DNA of 64,000 nucleotides from contig JABWBR010000002.1 in assembly GCA_013360405.1 (NCBI GenBank), positions 62,001-126,000 of the forward strand. Direction: 5' to 3'. The notes below the pieces were generated by a model. It searched no databases and had not been told where the DNA came from. It worked only from the letters and a program-made list of their open reading frames with translations. The first letter of the stretch is position 1. Every line of letters starts with the position of its first letter. Both the position numbers and the translations under genes were made by a program. This DNA comes from Saprospiraceae bacterium. GTDB lineage: Bacteria; Bacteroidota; Bacteroidia; Chitinophagales; Saprospiraceae. Below are positions 1 through 9,208 of the stretch, piece by piece.

Positions 1-235
1 GTGGGTCGGTGATGGGCATTCTATTGGGCTGTGAAAATTTTTGAAACCTGCTCCCGTCGAAGCGGTAAAGAGCTTCCCTAGCACCTACCCAAAGGAATCC
101 ATGTCTGTCTTCCATCAGCTTCCTTACGGATGGAGTGTGCAAGCCGTGTCGGATGTCGAATATTTGGACATCATAGTCTTGGGCAGACAAATGGGAGGAA
201 AGGCAGAACAGGAAAAAGTAAAAGAAGAACTTCAT
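1..235 (-). CDS. Propeller-type sensor/regulator, N-terminal fragment (runs off the left edge)
   Basis: Reading the minus strand from an ATG at 233-235 gives 78 residues before the window ends. They begin with a hydrophobic signal peptide ending in SAQD, followed by a copy of the two-component-regulator propeller motif (visible as EDRHGFLWVGAREALYRFDG). In Bacteroidota this motif starts the periplasmic beta-propeller of hybrid sensor kinases or LuxR-type membrane regulators. The start lies 42 nt after the stop of the peptidoglycan-binding-domain gene on the same strand, so the two may be cotranscribed. Only the exported N-terminus can be seen. Whether a kinase, a cyclase or a DNA-binding domain follows cannot be told. 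Confidence 0.72.
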   Translation of the reverse strand, partial: MKFFFYFFLFCLSSHLSAQDYDVQIFDIRHGLHTPSVRKLMEDRHGFLWVGAREALYRFDGSRFQKFSQPNRMPITDP

Positions 236-277
236 GTGAGTAAAGGTTGCAGGTTAAAAATGCATGAAATCAACTGG

Positions 278-985
278 TCATTGTGGTATCTTGAAGTTGA
301 CGGGAGAAAGCCTTTGTTCTCCTATCTCGATAAGCACTTGGATTTCAGAGATATATGGAGGAACCAATAAATGCCACTTGTCTTGGCTTGTATTGTGAAT
401 CTGAGGGAGTTCGGTCAACTCAACCGACCCCCTACCGAATACACGGATGCCGGGGAGCCTTTGTTCCTTGTACCCGTATAGTGAAACTTCAATGCTTGCG
501 CCTGGGTGCATCTGTGCAGGGATATACCCCTTGTCTTCCCAGGGCGGCAAAACATACAGTTCCTGCTTTATGATGCCGTTTTCCATCTTTCTTTGGACGA
601 CGATGTTTGAGACTTGGGAAGGAAGCCCATTTAGCAATTCCGGGTGGATAAAATAAGAACTTCCAGGGCGCAATTTTTTTATGGACAGTTCAAGTTCCCT
701 TTCTAATTTCACGTAAATGCTATTAGGCATGAGCTTGACTTCCTGCTGCTTTTTCAAGGCTTCAAGAGATGTTTTGTCCAATTTGCCAGAAGCTGCCAAG
801 CTGTTGTCTTTACGAAATTTGTTCAACGCTTCTTGGGTTCTTTTGCCCCAAGTCCCGTCCGCTAGGCCTGGCTCATAGCCCAAAGATGCCAATATTTCCT
901 GTGCCTGCTTAATCTCGGCTTTAGTTTGTGCAAAAACTCCTGATGTCAGTATGAGCAAGGAGAAAAGCAAAAATGCCTTTTTCAT
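278..985 (-). CDS. Exported protein with N-terminal peptidoglycan-binding domain
   Basis: 235 residues. The chosen ATG (983-985) gives a clean signal peptide, MKKAFLLFSLLILTSGVFAQ; an in-frame start further upstream would add a non-signal leader. Residues about 21-80 resemble a PG_binding_1 domain: a three-helix fold with LGYEPGLADGTWGKRTQEAL and a second SLAASGKLD turn. The remaining 150 residues form a beta-rich domain containing LRPGSSYF, which is not recognised. A similar LRPGSxYF stretch occurs in the frameshifted exported protein at 8262-9180, hinting at a shared domain. Probably periplasmic and cell-wall associated. The role of the C-terminal part is unknown. Confidence 0.75.
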   Translation of the reverse strand: MKKAFLLFSLLILTSGVFAQTKAEIKQAQEILASLGYEPGLADGTWGKRTQEALNKFRKDNSLAASGKLDKTSLEALKKQQEVKLMPNSIYVKLERELELSIKKLRPGSSYFIHPELLNGLPSQVSNIVVQRKMENGIIKQELYVLPPWEDKGYIPAQMHPGASIEVSLYGYKEQRLPGIRVFGRGSVELTELPQIHNTSQDKWHLLVPPYISEIQVLIEIGEQRLSPVNFKIPQ

Positions 986-1166
986 GGTCGAAATGTTAGT
1001 AGTGAAAAATAAACCCTGTTTCATAGATGTTTTCCAAATTGTCACCAACACCGGAATGCGGTGATAGGAAAAACACTTTGAAACAAGGAAGCTTTATTTA
1101 TCATACCATACTTTGTGCTTTGGTCAACATCAGGCATCATTAATTTTCATCTGGTTGTCTCAAAAC

Positions 1167-1640
1167 TCACCGCTTCACCAACACCTTCGCCACTGCATCC
1201 CCCACCAACCCTGCTGGCAACGTCCCCGCTCCCACGATATTCGGCGGGTCATAAGCAGCGGGCAGTAGGAAAGCAGCAATTTCCGTCGCATTGGCATCAC
1301 TGCCACCAGTCGTTATGTCCACCACCCAGCAGCCATGCTCGTCAATCGGAATTTTGCGGGAGGCAGAGTAAGGCTTCACCCACCATTGACCCCCAACTTT
1401 GATATACACCGCCACGATATAATCCGCAGGCTTAACTCCCGCCACACAGCCTTTAAGGTTGCCGTTGCCTCCGACGGGCGAGACGGAAGAGAAAGTCAGC
1501 ACGGGCGGCATCGTGTTGCTTACGAAGGCAGGGCATTCTGTGTAACAGGCAATCGTTTTGCCATCGAACAGGTCCATCATGCAATCCTTCAGCTTGCCGT
1601 CTTTGTCAAATATGCCCCGGCGAGCGCCAAGTTTACCTCT
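1167..1640 (-). pseudogene. Truncated duplicate of the C-terminus of the GH17-like lipoprotein
   Basis: The reading frame matches the last roughly 150 residues of the intact gene at 3543-4889 almost residue for residue, for example the shared block GGQWWVKPYSASRKIPIDEH and the ending GLVGDAVAKV. The similarity continues upstream of the first ATG (1578-1580) as IFDKDGKLKDC, then disappears near 1640, and an in-frame stop follows near 1668. No signal peptide, catalytic domain or start is left. This is a partial tandem duplication or the residue of a recombination that lost the glycosidase domain. The ankyrin-repeat gene lies between the two copies. Confidence 0.8.
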
Positions 1641-1695
1641 GGCAATACAGTTGTCAACATCTTTAAGAAACTAATTTTGTTCCACCTCGCTGAAA

Positions 1696-3345
1696 TTATT
1701 TGTCCTTCCTTGCCAGCTCCACACAGCGTTTAGCAGCCTCTTTGTCATAGTTGTTTTGGTAGCAGTCGGCAGCTGTGCGGCAAAAGAGGGCGGCCTTGGA
1801 ACATTCTTGTTCAAGGTCCATATTTTTGAATTTTTTCGCATAGATGTCTTCTGTGCTCAATGCCGGGTACTCAACTTTCTCATAGCCATAACCATACTGC
1901 TTGGCCTGCTGTGTAGCACTATATTGGGCAGCTACCGAGGCTGTGGTCGCAAAGGCAGCGTTCAGCAGGGCCCTTCCAAAGATTTTCCGGTTCATGCGCT
2001 TTTTTTCATTATGGAAGAAGGTGTAGGCTTTTTCATACCAATCAGCGGCCAGTTTATAGTTTTCGACTACGGGTTGAACGTTTCCCTGTTTTTCATGCCA
2101 AACCGCAAGTTTCTCGTAGCACTCGGCGCTCAGGGAGCAATATTCCCCAGTGCTGTCAATAGGCTCAAACGAGGAAGCGCCATGCGCCAGCAAACTGTCA
2201 AGTATTTCTTCTTGGTCGAACAGATTGGCTACCCAAAATGGCGTGCCGATACCTGAGACGAAATTGACATCGGCTCCTTTGGCAACCAAGAGGTTGGCCA
2301 TTGCCGTATGTTTACCCACAATTGCAAAGTGCAGGGGGGTAATCTGCATTTCAGGTGTTTTTGCGTTTATATCGGCGCCTTTGGCCATCATGGCTATGGC
2401 GGCTTCGGAATATCCATTTTTGGCGGCTTCATGCAGTGGGGTCAGGCCATTTTTAGAGGCAATACGGGGGTCAGCACCAGCTTCAAGCAGGAATATGGCC
2501 ATGGTATCCTGTTTGAGGGTCAATGCTAAGAGTAGAGGGGTTTCATGGTCGTGTGTCAAAGCGTCAAGCGCAAATCCACGCGCAAGCAGTGGTTTCGCAA
2601 TTTCCAAATGCCCGTTGGCAGCGGCATAATGTAGTGCGTTGAGTCCCAGCTTGCTGGTGGCAGAGAGGTCAGCGCCTAAGCTCAACAGATAGTCGAACAT
2701 TTCAAGGAGTCCATATTGTGCTGTCATCAGCAAAGGTGTCACATCCGCTTTTGTCTTGGCATGAATATCCGCCCCTTGCCCAATCAGCCATTTCGCCTCA
2801 AATGTCTGCTTGTTTTTAATGGAAATGTGCAGGGGGGTAAGCCCTTGATGGTTAGCGATATTGATGTTTGTCTCATTCTTCAGCAAGCGTCTGAGCAGCA
2901 AAGTGTCACCGTTAATGGAAGCATAGTGAATAAGGGTATTTCCTGCTGTGTCCTGTACGGTGGCATCGCCTCCTTTTTCCAGCATATTTATGGCAATACC
3001 TGAGAAGTTGAAAAGCACTGCATAATGTAGTGCTGTCTTGCCAGATTTATCCCGCAAATCGAGTTTGGCACCTTTGTCCAATAGGAATTGTGCTAAGCTT
3101 AGGTATATCTCAGGGGGCCATTTTTGCTTACTATCGGTGGAAGATAAGTAAGCTTTGGCGAGCACGACCATCAATGGGGTGATGCCATTCCCTGAGGAAG
3201 CATAATTGAGTTGCTTGGGGCTGTTGGCCAAAGTTTTTGCTTTAACCATATCGTCCTGCCAGAGTGCCGCATGCAGTTTTTGGGCGGCTAAGTTTGCCCC
3301 ATTCGTGGCAATAAAAAACAATGCAAGAAATATTGTACGATTCAT
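1696..3345 (-). CDS. Exported ankyrin-repeat protein
   Basis: 549 residues. A signal peptide (about residues 1-21, ending NLAAQ) is followed by roughly nine to ten ankyrin repeats between about residues 50 and 385, each with the G-TPLH / A-xxGH / LLxxGAD pattern (for example TPLHISIKNKQTFEAKWLIG, LNALHYAAANGHLEIAKPLL, TPLHEAAKNGYSEAAIAMMA). The last 150 residues are helical and TPR-like (YKLAADWYEKAYTFF) and rich in Cys and Tyr near the end. Ankyrin repeats bind proteins; the partner is unknown. The exported location is unusual but common among Bacteroidota accessory genes. It lies between a GH17-like gene and the truncated copy of that gene's C-terminus. Confidence 0.85.
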   Translation of the reverse strand: MNRTIFLALFFIATNGANLAAQKLHAALWQDDMVKAKTLANSPKQLNYASSGNGITPLMVVLAKAYLSSTDSKQKWPPEIYLSLAQFLLDKGAKLDLRDKSGKTALHYAVLFNFSGIAINMLEKGGDATVQDTAGNTLIHYASINGDTLLLRRLLKNETNINIANHQGLTPLHISIKNKQTFEAKWLIGQGADIHAKTKADVTPLLMTAQYGLLEMFDYLLSLGADLSATSKLGLNALHYAAANGHLEIAKPLLARGFALDALTHDHETPLLLALTLKQDTMAIFLLEAGADPRIASKNGLTPLHEAAKNGYSEAAIAMMAKGADINAKTPEMQITPLHFAIVGKHTAMANLLVAKGADVNFVSGIGTPFWVANLFDQEEILDSLLAHGASSFEPIDSTGEYCSLSAECYEKLAVWHEKQGNVQPVVENYKLAADWYEKAYTFFHNEKKRMNRKIFGRALLNAAFATTASVAAQYSATQQAKQYGYGYEKVEYPALSTEDIYAKKFKNMDLEQECSKAALFCRTAADCYQNNYDKEAAKRCVELARKDK

Positions 3346-3542
3346 GATTGATAGAATTTAAATTTGATGCGTCCCAGTCCTTCTCAAATCGGGCTTGTTT
3401 TTTTACTGCCACTCGCTTGCTCGAAAGGGTAGGCTGGGCGCATCTTTGTTATGGCTTTCACCGTGGTTTTGACAATTTTTTTTTAAAAGCTTCTTATGGA
3501 ATGTTATGGATGAAGGATGACGTAGATGTCGATTTTTTCCGC

Positions 3543-4889
3543 TCACCTTACCACAAAAACCTTCGCCACCGCATCCCCCACCAGCCCAGCCGGCAACACC
3601 CCTGCCCCCAGCACATTCGGCGGGTCATACCCCGCAGGCAGCAAAAACGCCGCAATCTCTGTGGCATTCGGGTCACTGCCACCAGTCGTGATGTCCACCA
3701 CCCAGCAGCCGTGCTCGTCGATTGGGATTTTGCGGGAAGCAGAGTAGGGCTTCACCCACCACTGACCGCCGACCTTGATATAGACCGCTACGATATGCTC
3801 CACAGGATTCACACCTGCCACACTGCCTTTTAGGTTGGCGTTGCTGCCGATGGGCGGCACGGAAACAAAGGTCAACACAGGCGGCATCGTGCCGCTCCCA
3901 AAGGCGGGACATTCGGAATAGCATGCGATTGTTTTGCCGTCGAAGAGGTCCCTCATGCAATCTTTCAGCTTGCCATCCTTATCAAAGATGCCCCAGTGAG
4001 CGCCAAGTTCGCCTTCATGGTTTGCCTTCCAGGGTTCGTCCATCGCCTGGAACACAAAAATTTTGATGCCCATCGCCTGCCCCCAGGCAACAAGCTGGGC
4101 GACGTACAGGCACTGGTTGGCGGGCGTCGGCGCTGCCGAGCCAATGGAGTTCCCATCGCTGGGCCAGCCGCTTTCTGACAGGACGATTTCTTTGTCGCCA
4201 GACACGTTTTTCAGCAGTTGCCAGTCGTGGTGCAGCCGGTAGATGGCGCACTGGATTCCCTCTCCCTCCCAGAAGGGGTAGATGTTGACAAACAGGAAGT
4301 CGCATATTTCCCGGACTTCGGGATTGGCAATCAGGCGGTCGTATGTGTCGGCGGTGGTGACCGGCAAAGTGGGCACGGCAGCCTTGACGGCATTGATGTA
4401 ATCTATCAACTGCTGGGGCGAGAGGTCACCACGCAAAAGCACCTCGCTGCCCACAATCAGGGCTTTTGCGTTGCCAGACTTGCCGATTTCGATGAGGTTG
4501 GCAATTTCCGTTTCGTTGGCGGCAAGGTCGGAACTCAACCAGGCACTGGCGTAGGCTTCCAAGTCCAATTGTTTAGCAATGGCTGAAGCTTGCTGATGTC
4601 CATTATCGCTGCTAAAGAAGCGGACACATTTTGTGAAACCCTTCAACTGTTTGAGCCTCGCCTCGATTTGTTCTGGCGGAAGCAGCAAGCCGTCAGCAGG
4701 GTCTTGTCCATCTAAGTAGAGGCCGACATTCAGTCCGTCAATGTTGACCGAAGGAATATAGACAGCCATCGAGTCATCTGGCAGCGAGTCGGTTACGTCG
4801 TTGCAATCGGTCAATGGATGTGAGTCATCATCCTTTTTGCAGTGAATAACCACAACAGCCAGCAGCAGAAAAAACAGTATCCTTTTCAT
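3543..4889 (-). CDS. Glycoside hydrolase family 17-like (beta-1,3-glucanase type) lipoprotein
   Basis: 448 residues from the ATG at 4887-4889, chosen because it begins a lipoprotein signal (MKRILFFLLLAVVVIHCKK, with lipobox Cys). The middle (about residues 45-305) looks like a GH17 TIM barrel: FTKCVRFFSSDNG, then ALIVGSEVLLR with the presumed acid/base Glu near residue 149, and IVLSESGWPSDG with the presumed nucleophile Glu near 239. Such enzymes cut beta-1,3-glucans. The C-terminal 150 residues are a separate beta-rich module containing PYSASRKIPIDEHGCWVVDI, duplicated alone at 1167-1640. Likely surface or periplasmic. Substrate is inferred from the family only. Confidence 0.78.
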   Translation of the reverse strand: MKRILFFLLLAVVVIHCKKDDDSHPLTDCNDVTDSLPDDSMAVYIPSVNIDGLNVGLYLDGQDPADGLLLPPEQIEARLKQLKGFTKCVRFFSSDNGHQQASAIAKQLDLEAYASAWLSSDLAANETEIANLIEIGKSGNAKALIVGSEVLLRGDLSPQQLIDYINAVKAAVPTLPVTTADTYDRLIANPEVREICDFLFVNIYPFWEGEGIQCAIYRLHHDWQLLKNVSGDKEIVLSESGWPSDGNSIGSAAPTPANQCLYVAQLVAWGQAMGIKIFVFQAMDEPWKANHEGELGAHWGIFDKDGKLKDCMRDLFDGKTIACYSECPAFGSGTMPPVLTFVSVPPIGSNANLKGSVAGVNPVEHIVAVYIKVGGQWWVKPYSASRKIPIDEHGCWVVDITTGGSDPNATEIAAFLLPAGYDPPNVLGAGVLPAGLVGDAVAKVFVVR

Positions 4890-4974
4890 GGTGAAATGAT
4901 TTTGATGAAGAAATGAAGGTGATATCAATTGGATATATCCGGGAATTAGGAGAAGTCAACAATGGGAGAAAAAA

Positions 4975-5012
4975 AATCAGCACCGGGCTTCCTCCGTCCA
5001 AGAAGCCCGGTG
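4975..5012 (-). terminator. Intrinsic terminator of the FG-GAP/PKD gene
   Basis: An 11-bp perfect stem (CACCGGGCTTC at 4981-4991 with GAAGCCCGGTG at 5002-5012, 10-nt loop). Read on the minus strand it is followed within a few bases by a run of eight T. It begins 10 nt after the stop codon of the gene ending at 5022. Confidence 0.85.
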
Positions 5013-5021
5013 TCGTTCATA

Positions 5022-7724
5022 CTATATTTTGACCAATTTTTGGAAACGGGTTTCCCCTCCTGCCGACAACCTAAGCCAATACGTACCGGAAGGCAGTTGC
5101 CTCAAATCAAGCGTTTCTGACAAAGCTCCTTGCAGGAAGCCTACCGCCTTTTGGAAATGTTTTTTGCCAAAAATATCCGTCACATTGATTTCAATCATAG
5201 CCTTTGCTTCTCCTTGTAAAGTCAGCGTGAAACGCCCATCACAAGGGTTCGGGAAAACGGAAAACTCATTGAATTTCAATGTGTTTTCAACCCCCGTGAG
5301 CATGGCCAAGACCGTTCGGGAAAAGGCAACCGTGCCACAGGCATTGGTCACTGTCAACGTTACTTCGTACTCGCCCGGTACAGCGTAGGCGTGCGTGGGA
5401 GTGGCATCCGTGCTGGTTTCTCCGTCGCCGAAATCCCAGAAATATTCCGTTGCCCATAAGGAAAGGTTTGAGAAGACAACGGTAGAATCTTGAACCGCCA
5501 CTTCAAAACTGGGCACGGGCGGTACACAGACCACAATGTTCTGGCAAAAACTGTTTTCCCCGCAAGCATTTGCTACCGTCAGGCAAACCGTAAACACGCC
5601 GGGAGCAGTGTAGGGATGAGTGGGGCTTTGTTCGCCGGAAACTTGCCCGTCACCAAAATCCCAGTGCCAGTTAGTCGCCCAATTGGAGGAATCAGTGAAA
5701 AGGAAGTTCAATTCGTCAGATGCGAAGCTGAATTGAGCAATGGGCGGGAGGCAGACTGCCACCATTTTGCAAACAGATAATTGTTTGCATCCATTGATGC
5801 TTGTCAGGCAAACTTCGTACCCGCCGGGAGCGGCGTAAACATGCAAGGGGTTTTGGTCGAAAGCATGGTTCCCGTCCCCAAAGTCCCAATGCCATTCATT
5901 GGCATTAAAAGACGAATCAGTGAACTGAACAGACAGCTCGTTTGCAGACCACGCAAAATTGGCTTGTGCCCAATTGCTCATGTCTTTCCAATGGAGGATG
6001 CCTCCGTTGCCTGTGCCGACGAACAAATCCCAATCATAGTCTTGGTCAAAATCCGCCCAAAAAGCGCTGCTTGGACTGTTGGATGGGGTGTAGTTGAGAA
6101 GAATTTCCAGCAGCCAGCCCGCACTTGTGTTGCGTAGCAAAAGGGTTTTGTGGTCGCCTGAATAATTAAAAAAGAGAAAGTCCGGGTCGTCATCATAATC
6201 ATAATCCAGGGCTTGAAAAAAATATCCGAAGTAAGGGCCAGCAGAAATGGTATCTGATGGCTGCGAAAGCCAAGGAGTACCTGCCTGGCCTGAATTAAAC
6301 CAAACAAAAAGGGATTGTGAAGCATTGGCGTATTGCGGCAGGGCATAATCCATGAGCGAATCCCCATTGAAGTCTGCAAAAACTGGAGACTGGCTATCGG
6401 AAAGATAGCCTGGCAGGAAATTACCCGAAACCAATTGGAAGGCAAATGAGTCGGGGCTTCCGATGTTTTCAAAATACCTCGACCCCGAGCCAGCAACAAC
6501 CAGGTCGAAATCGCCATCAAAATCAAAATCTGTGAAAACAGGCTTTGCCGGGTTCGTCCCTGTGCCGCCCGTGTCGAAGCCAAGGAAGTTTTCCGTGACC
6601 AGCACCCAATTGGCTTCGTTGGGGGTACCGTCGTTGCGATAGAAGCGGATTTGCCCATTGGCCTTGCCAATGAACAGGTCGAGGTCGCAATCACCGTCAA
6701 TGTCCACGAGAGTAGGGTAGGCGCTTTTCCCAACGTCAATCGTACCACTAAGCAGGTCGCCAGTTACCAAGTTCCATTGGTTGGTGGCGCATGTGCCATT
6801 GCTAATGTTTTCAAATAGGTTGATGTTGCCGTAATGCTCACTCAGCAGGATGTCAACATCGCCATCTGCGTCAAGGTCGGCACAGGCTGGGGCTGTATAA
6901 TCGATGTGGGTGAAGTCTAAACCTGTCAGGATATTGGTCACGAACTGCCATTGCACTACACCGCTGGTATTGATGCCCATGTTTTTGTAAAAAAACAACT
7001 TGCCGGTATCGTTGCCAATAAGGAGGTCAGGCTTGCCGTCGCAATTTATATCAGCAAGGTGTGGGGTGGCTTTGTAACCAACGTGTATGCTTCCATAGTT
7101 GGCGATGGGCGATGCCCAAGTTGCCGAGTCACAGGTGCCGATATTTTTTGCAAAATACAAATTGCCATAACCGCCGCCTACGATGAGGTCGGCATCACTA
7201 TCGCAGTCCACGTCGCCCAGCGTGGGAACCCCATGGTCATGGGCATCCAGTCCGGCCAGGGTATCTTCCCGAAGCACCCAGGCGGCTGAATCTGGCATCC
7301 CGATGTTCTCAAGATACCGGACATTGCCGCCACTGCCGCCGTCGGAGCCGTTGCCTACTAACATATCGAGGTCACCGTCGCAGTTGATGTCATAAAAACA
7401 GGGAGCGGCAGAATTACCCACGTCGAAGGAGCCGTAAAAAGCGGTGATGAACACGAAATTTACCTGCTGGGGTGTTCCTTGGTTTTCGAAGAAACTAATC
7501 CTGCCGTCGCTGGTGCCAACAAAAAGGTCATAATCGTCGTCATCGTCAATATCCGCTAAGGCAGGGTGGGGCCAGTTCAGCCCTGGCACCCCGCCATTGA
7601 GCGGAATTTCGATGCCGTTGAGCAGGGCGAAGGAGACTTGCTCCAGCGTCATCACTGGCTGGCAAACAACAAGGAGAGGTGCAAAAAAAAGCCAACAAGG
7701 GAGTAGAAAAAAGATGGGTCTCAT
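5022..7724 (-). CDS. Secreted FG-GAP/VCBS-repeat and PKD-domain protein with T9SS sorting domain
   Basis: 900 residues. A signal peptide is followed by about eight to ten FG-GAP/VCBS-type repeats (residues about 45-590) with acidic calcium-binding-like loops such as DIDDDDDYDLFVGTSDG, DINCDGDLDMLVGNG and DFDFDGDFDLVVAGSG. Three PKD domains follow (about 590-830), each with a WxWDFGDG core and a Y-P-G-Y/E-V-C/T-L-T strand. The last 75 residues (FSVFPNPCDGRFTLTLQG ... LPSGTYWLRL) form a type A T9SS C-terminal domain. The protein is therefore expected on the cell surface or released. It has its own terminator. No enzymatic domain is seen, so an adhesive or scaffold role is plausible. Confidence 0.9.
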   Translation of the reverse strand: MRPIFFLLPCWLFFAPLLVVCQPVMTLEQVSFALLNGIEIPLNGGVPGLNWPHPALADIDDDDDYDLFVGTSDGRISFFENQGTPQQVNFVFITAFYGSFDVGNSAAPCFYDINCDGDLDMLVGNGSDGGSGGNVRYLENIGMPDSAAWVLREDTLAGLDAHDHGVPTLGDVDCDSDADLIVGGGYGNLYFAKNIGTCDSATWASPIANYGSIHVGYKATPHLADINCDGKPDLLIGNDTGKLFFYKNMGINTSGVVQWQFVTNILTGLDFTHIDYTAPACADLDADGDVDILLSEHYGNINLFENISNGTCATNQWNLVTGDLLSGTIDVGKSAYPTLVDIDGDCDLDLFIGKANGQIRFYRNDGTPNEANWVLVTENFLGFDTGGTGTNPAKPVFTDFDFDGDFDLVVAGSGSRYFENIGSPDSFAFQLVSGNFLPGYLSDSQSPVFADFNGDSLMDYALPQYANASQSLFVWFNSGQAGTPWLSQPSDTISAGPYFGYFFQALDYDYDDDPDFLFFNYSGDHKTLLLRNTSAGWLLEILLNYTPSNSPSSAFWADFDQDYDWDLFVGTGNGGILHWKDMSNWAQANFAWSANELSVQFTDSSFNANEWHWDFGDGNHAFDQNPLHVYAAPGGYEVCLTSINGCKQLSVCKMVAVCLPPIAQFSFASDELNFLFTDSSNWATNWHWDFGDGQVSGEQSPTHPYTAPGVFTVCLTVANACGENSFCQNIVVCVPPVPSFEVAVQDSTVVFSNLSLWATEYFWDFGDGETSTDATPTHAYAVPGEYEVTLTVTNACGTVAFSRTVLAMLTGVENTLKFNEFSVFPNPCDGRFTLTLQGEAKAMIEINVTDIFGKKHFQKAVGFLQGALSETLDLRQLPSGTYWLRLSAGGETRFQKLVKI

Positions 7725-8261
7725 GATTGAATGATTTTGGTGAACGGATAAATTTTAGTATCACCATTATCATTGTCAGGAGTGGGAGAAAGTCAACAAG
7801 GAAGGAAAAAATGAGCGTTTAGTAGAAATAGAATGATATCGAGGAGACTATGTTGAACTGCCCCGTTTCCCCCGCTCCCCCGTTTTCGGCGGTGCAGTCA
7901 GCAAAACCCTCATCGCTCCGCCCCTGCCTGTTTGCCAATCGCTTCATGCCACAACGCAACAGGCATCGGTGGCGCTCCCGCAACAGGGGCGGCAACCACC
8001 GGTTGTCGCCCCTGCTTCCCTGCTTGACGGGTTTCGTTGACTGCGAACCATGTGCCTAGGCTGACCCACGAAATGGAATAGTTGATGTTTCTCTACTACC
8101 TCGCCCACCCGGCAGCGATGCTGCAGCTTAGAACATGGCTCGTGTAGCAGAGCCTATTCGAATAGATGAAGGGGGATTTTGCTGATGTAAGCTGCATAAC
8201 AAACCATAAATTAGATAACCCAAGTTTATGAGCACCTTTTCCCATTGTTAAAAAATGAGGT
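7725..8261. other. 537-bp intergenic stretch without a convincing gene
   Basis: No open frame here looks like protein. The stretch contains a strong hairpin at 7984-8014 (arms CAGGGGCG-CAACC and GGTTG-CGCCCCTG with one mismatch and a 3-nt loop), not followed by a T-run, and a weaker GGCTC/GAGCC hairpin near 8130-8150. The first part (7725-7800) is the upstream region of the FG-GAP gene. Confidence 0.5.
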
Positions 8262-9180
8262 TTATTCATTCCACCCTAATCCTTGTTGTTCAAGCCAGTC
8301 AATAAAGTTTAAACGGTCTATTTTGCCACCATAGGTTTCTTTCAAATAACCCTGAGTTCGGTTAATGAGTTGGTCCTTTGATATTGAACTATCGTTGGCC
8401 AATAACAATTCTGCAATGAATTCTATCTGCTCTTTTGCTTCACTCGAACTAATAAATACAGGGCGAAAGGGGATAAATTCTCGTTGTTGCAGACTGTCTG
8501 GCTGACGTGGGTCAAAGAATGGGATATGCCTTGAATTTCGTATGTCATAGTACCGAAACTCAAAACTATCAGCCATGGTAGGGTCTATTTGGAGTAGTGT
8601 GTCGCCCTGCATGGATGAGTCACCCGTAATTTCTGATTTTAGAAACCTTGCGCTAGATAATTCACCCGTTGAGAGCTTGACGAGTTTGCCCTCGAATGGG
8701 AGTTTTTTGTTGATGGCCTCTCCTTTAAATTGGTACCGCACGTAAAAGAATGTATCAGTGTTCATGGGGAACGCTCCTTGCCCTATTTCGATTGAAGCAG
8801 AATCACCAACTATCAAGTATAGTGTTTCTTCTGCCAGGTGTTTAATCAAGTAGATTGAATTAGTGACAATTCCATTTCTGCCCTGAGATTTTGCAGGGAT
8901 GGGGCGGTAGGCAAGATTTAGAACGTTGCCCCGTTGTTGCGGGGGAACAATGAGCACGTTTTTTTTGGGGGTCAGTGACCGCAAGGCGATTCGAAGCATC
9001 TGTAAATTGGATGGGATCCGCTTGAAAGTAAACGCTCCCAGGGCGCAAGGTTTCACGGTTGACAACATTGACTATTATGCCTCGAACCTTCAGCACAGTC
9101 AGTTTTTGTGGCTGACCTATACACGGAAGCGAAAGTGCTACCAACCAAATGATTAGAATGGACGCTGTTTGTATCTTCAT
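8262..9180 (-). pseudogene. Frameshifted exported protein with LRPGSxYF domain
   Basis: Two overlapping minus-strand frames make one protein. The first starts at the ATG 9178-9180 with a signal peptide (ending LPCIGQPQ) and runs to about 8967. The second continues from the same point to the stop at 8262 (about 300 residues in total). They join at a run of eight A preceded by five C (coding strand; 8959-8971): one extra base in this tract explains the shift. The text LRPGSVYFQADPI resembles LRPGSSYF in the protein at 278-985. The gene starts 28 nt after a caspase-like fragment. A real mutation, phase variation at the homopolymer or a read error are all possible. Function unknown. Confidence 0.65.
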
Positions 9181-9208
9181 TTTCTTGTTTAATATGGATT
9201 TGGCATAT

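Noticed and set aside
41-370. Plus-strand frame at the left edge
   Set aside because: It runs opposite to a clear propeller-sensor N-terminus (1-235) and the peptidoglycan-binding gene on the minus strand and shows no family features.
8959-8971. Programmed -1 frameshift at the A8 tract
   Set aside because: The shift needed is +1 (or -2), not the -1 slip that the A-AAA-AAA heptamer would give, so insertion or error is more likely than recoding.
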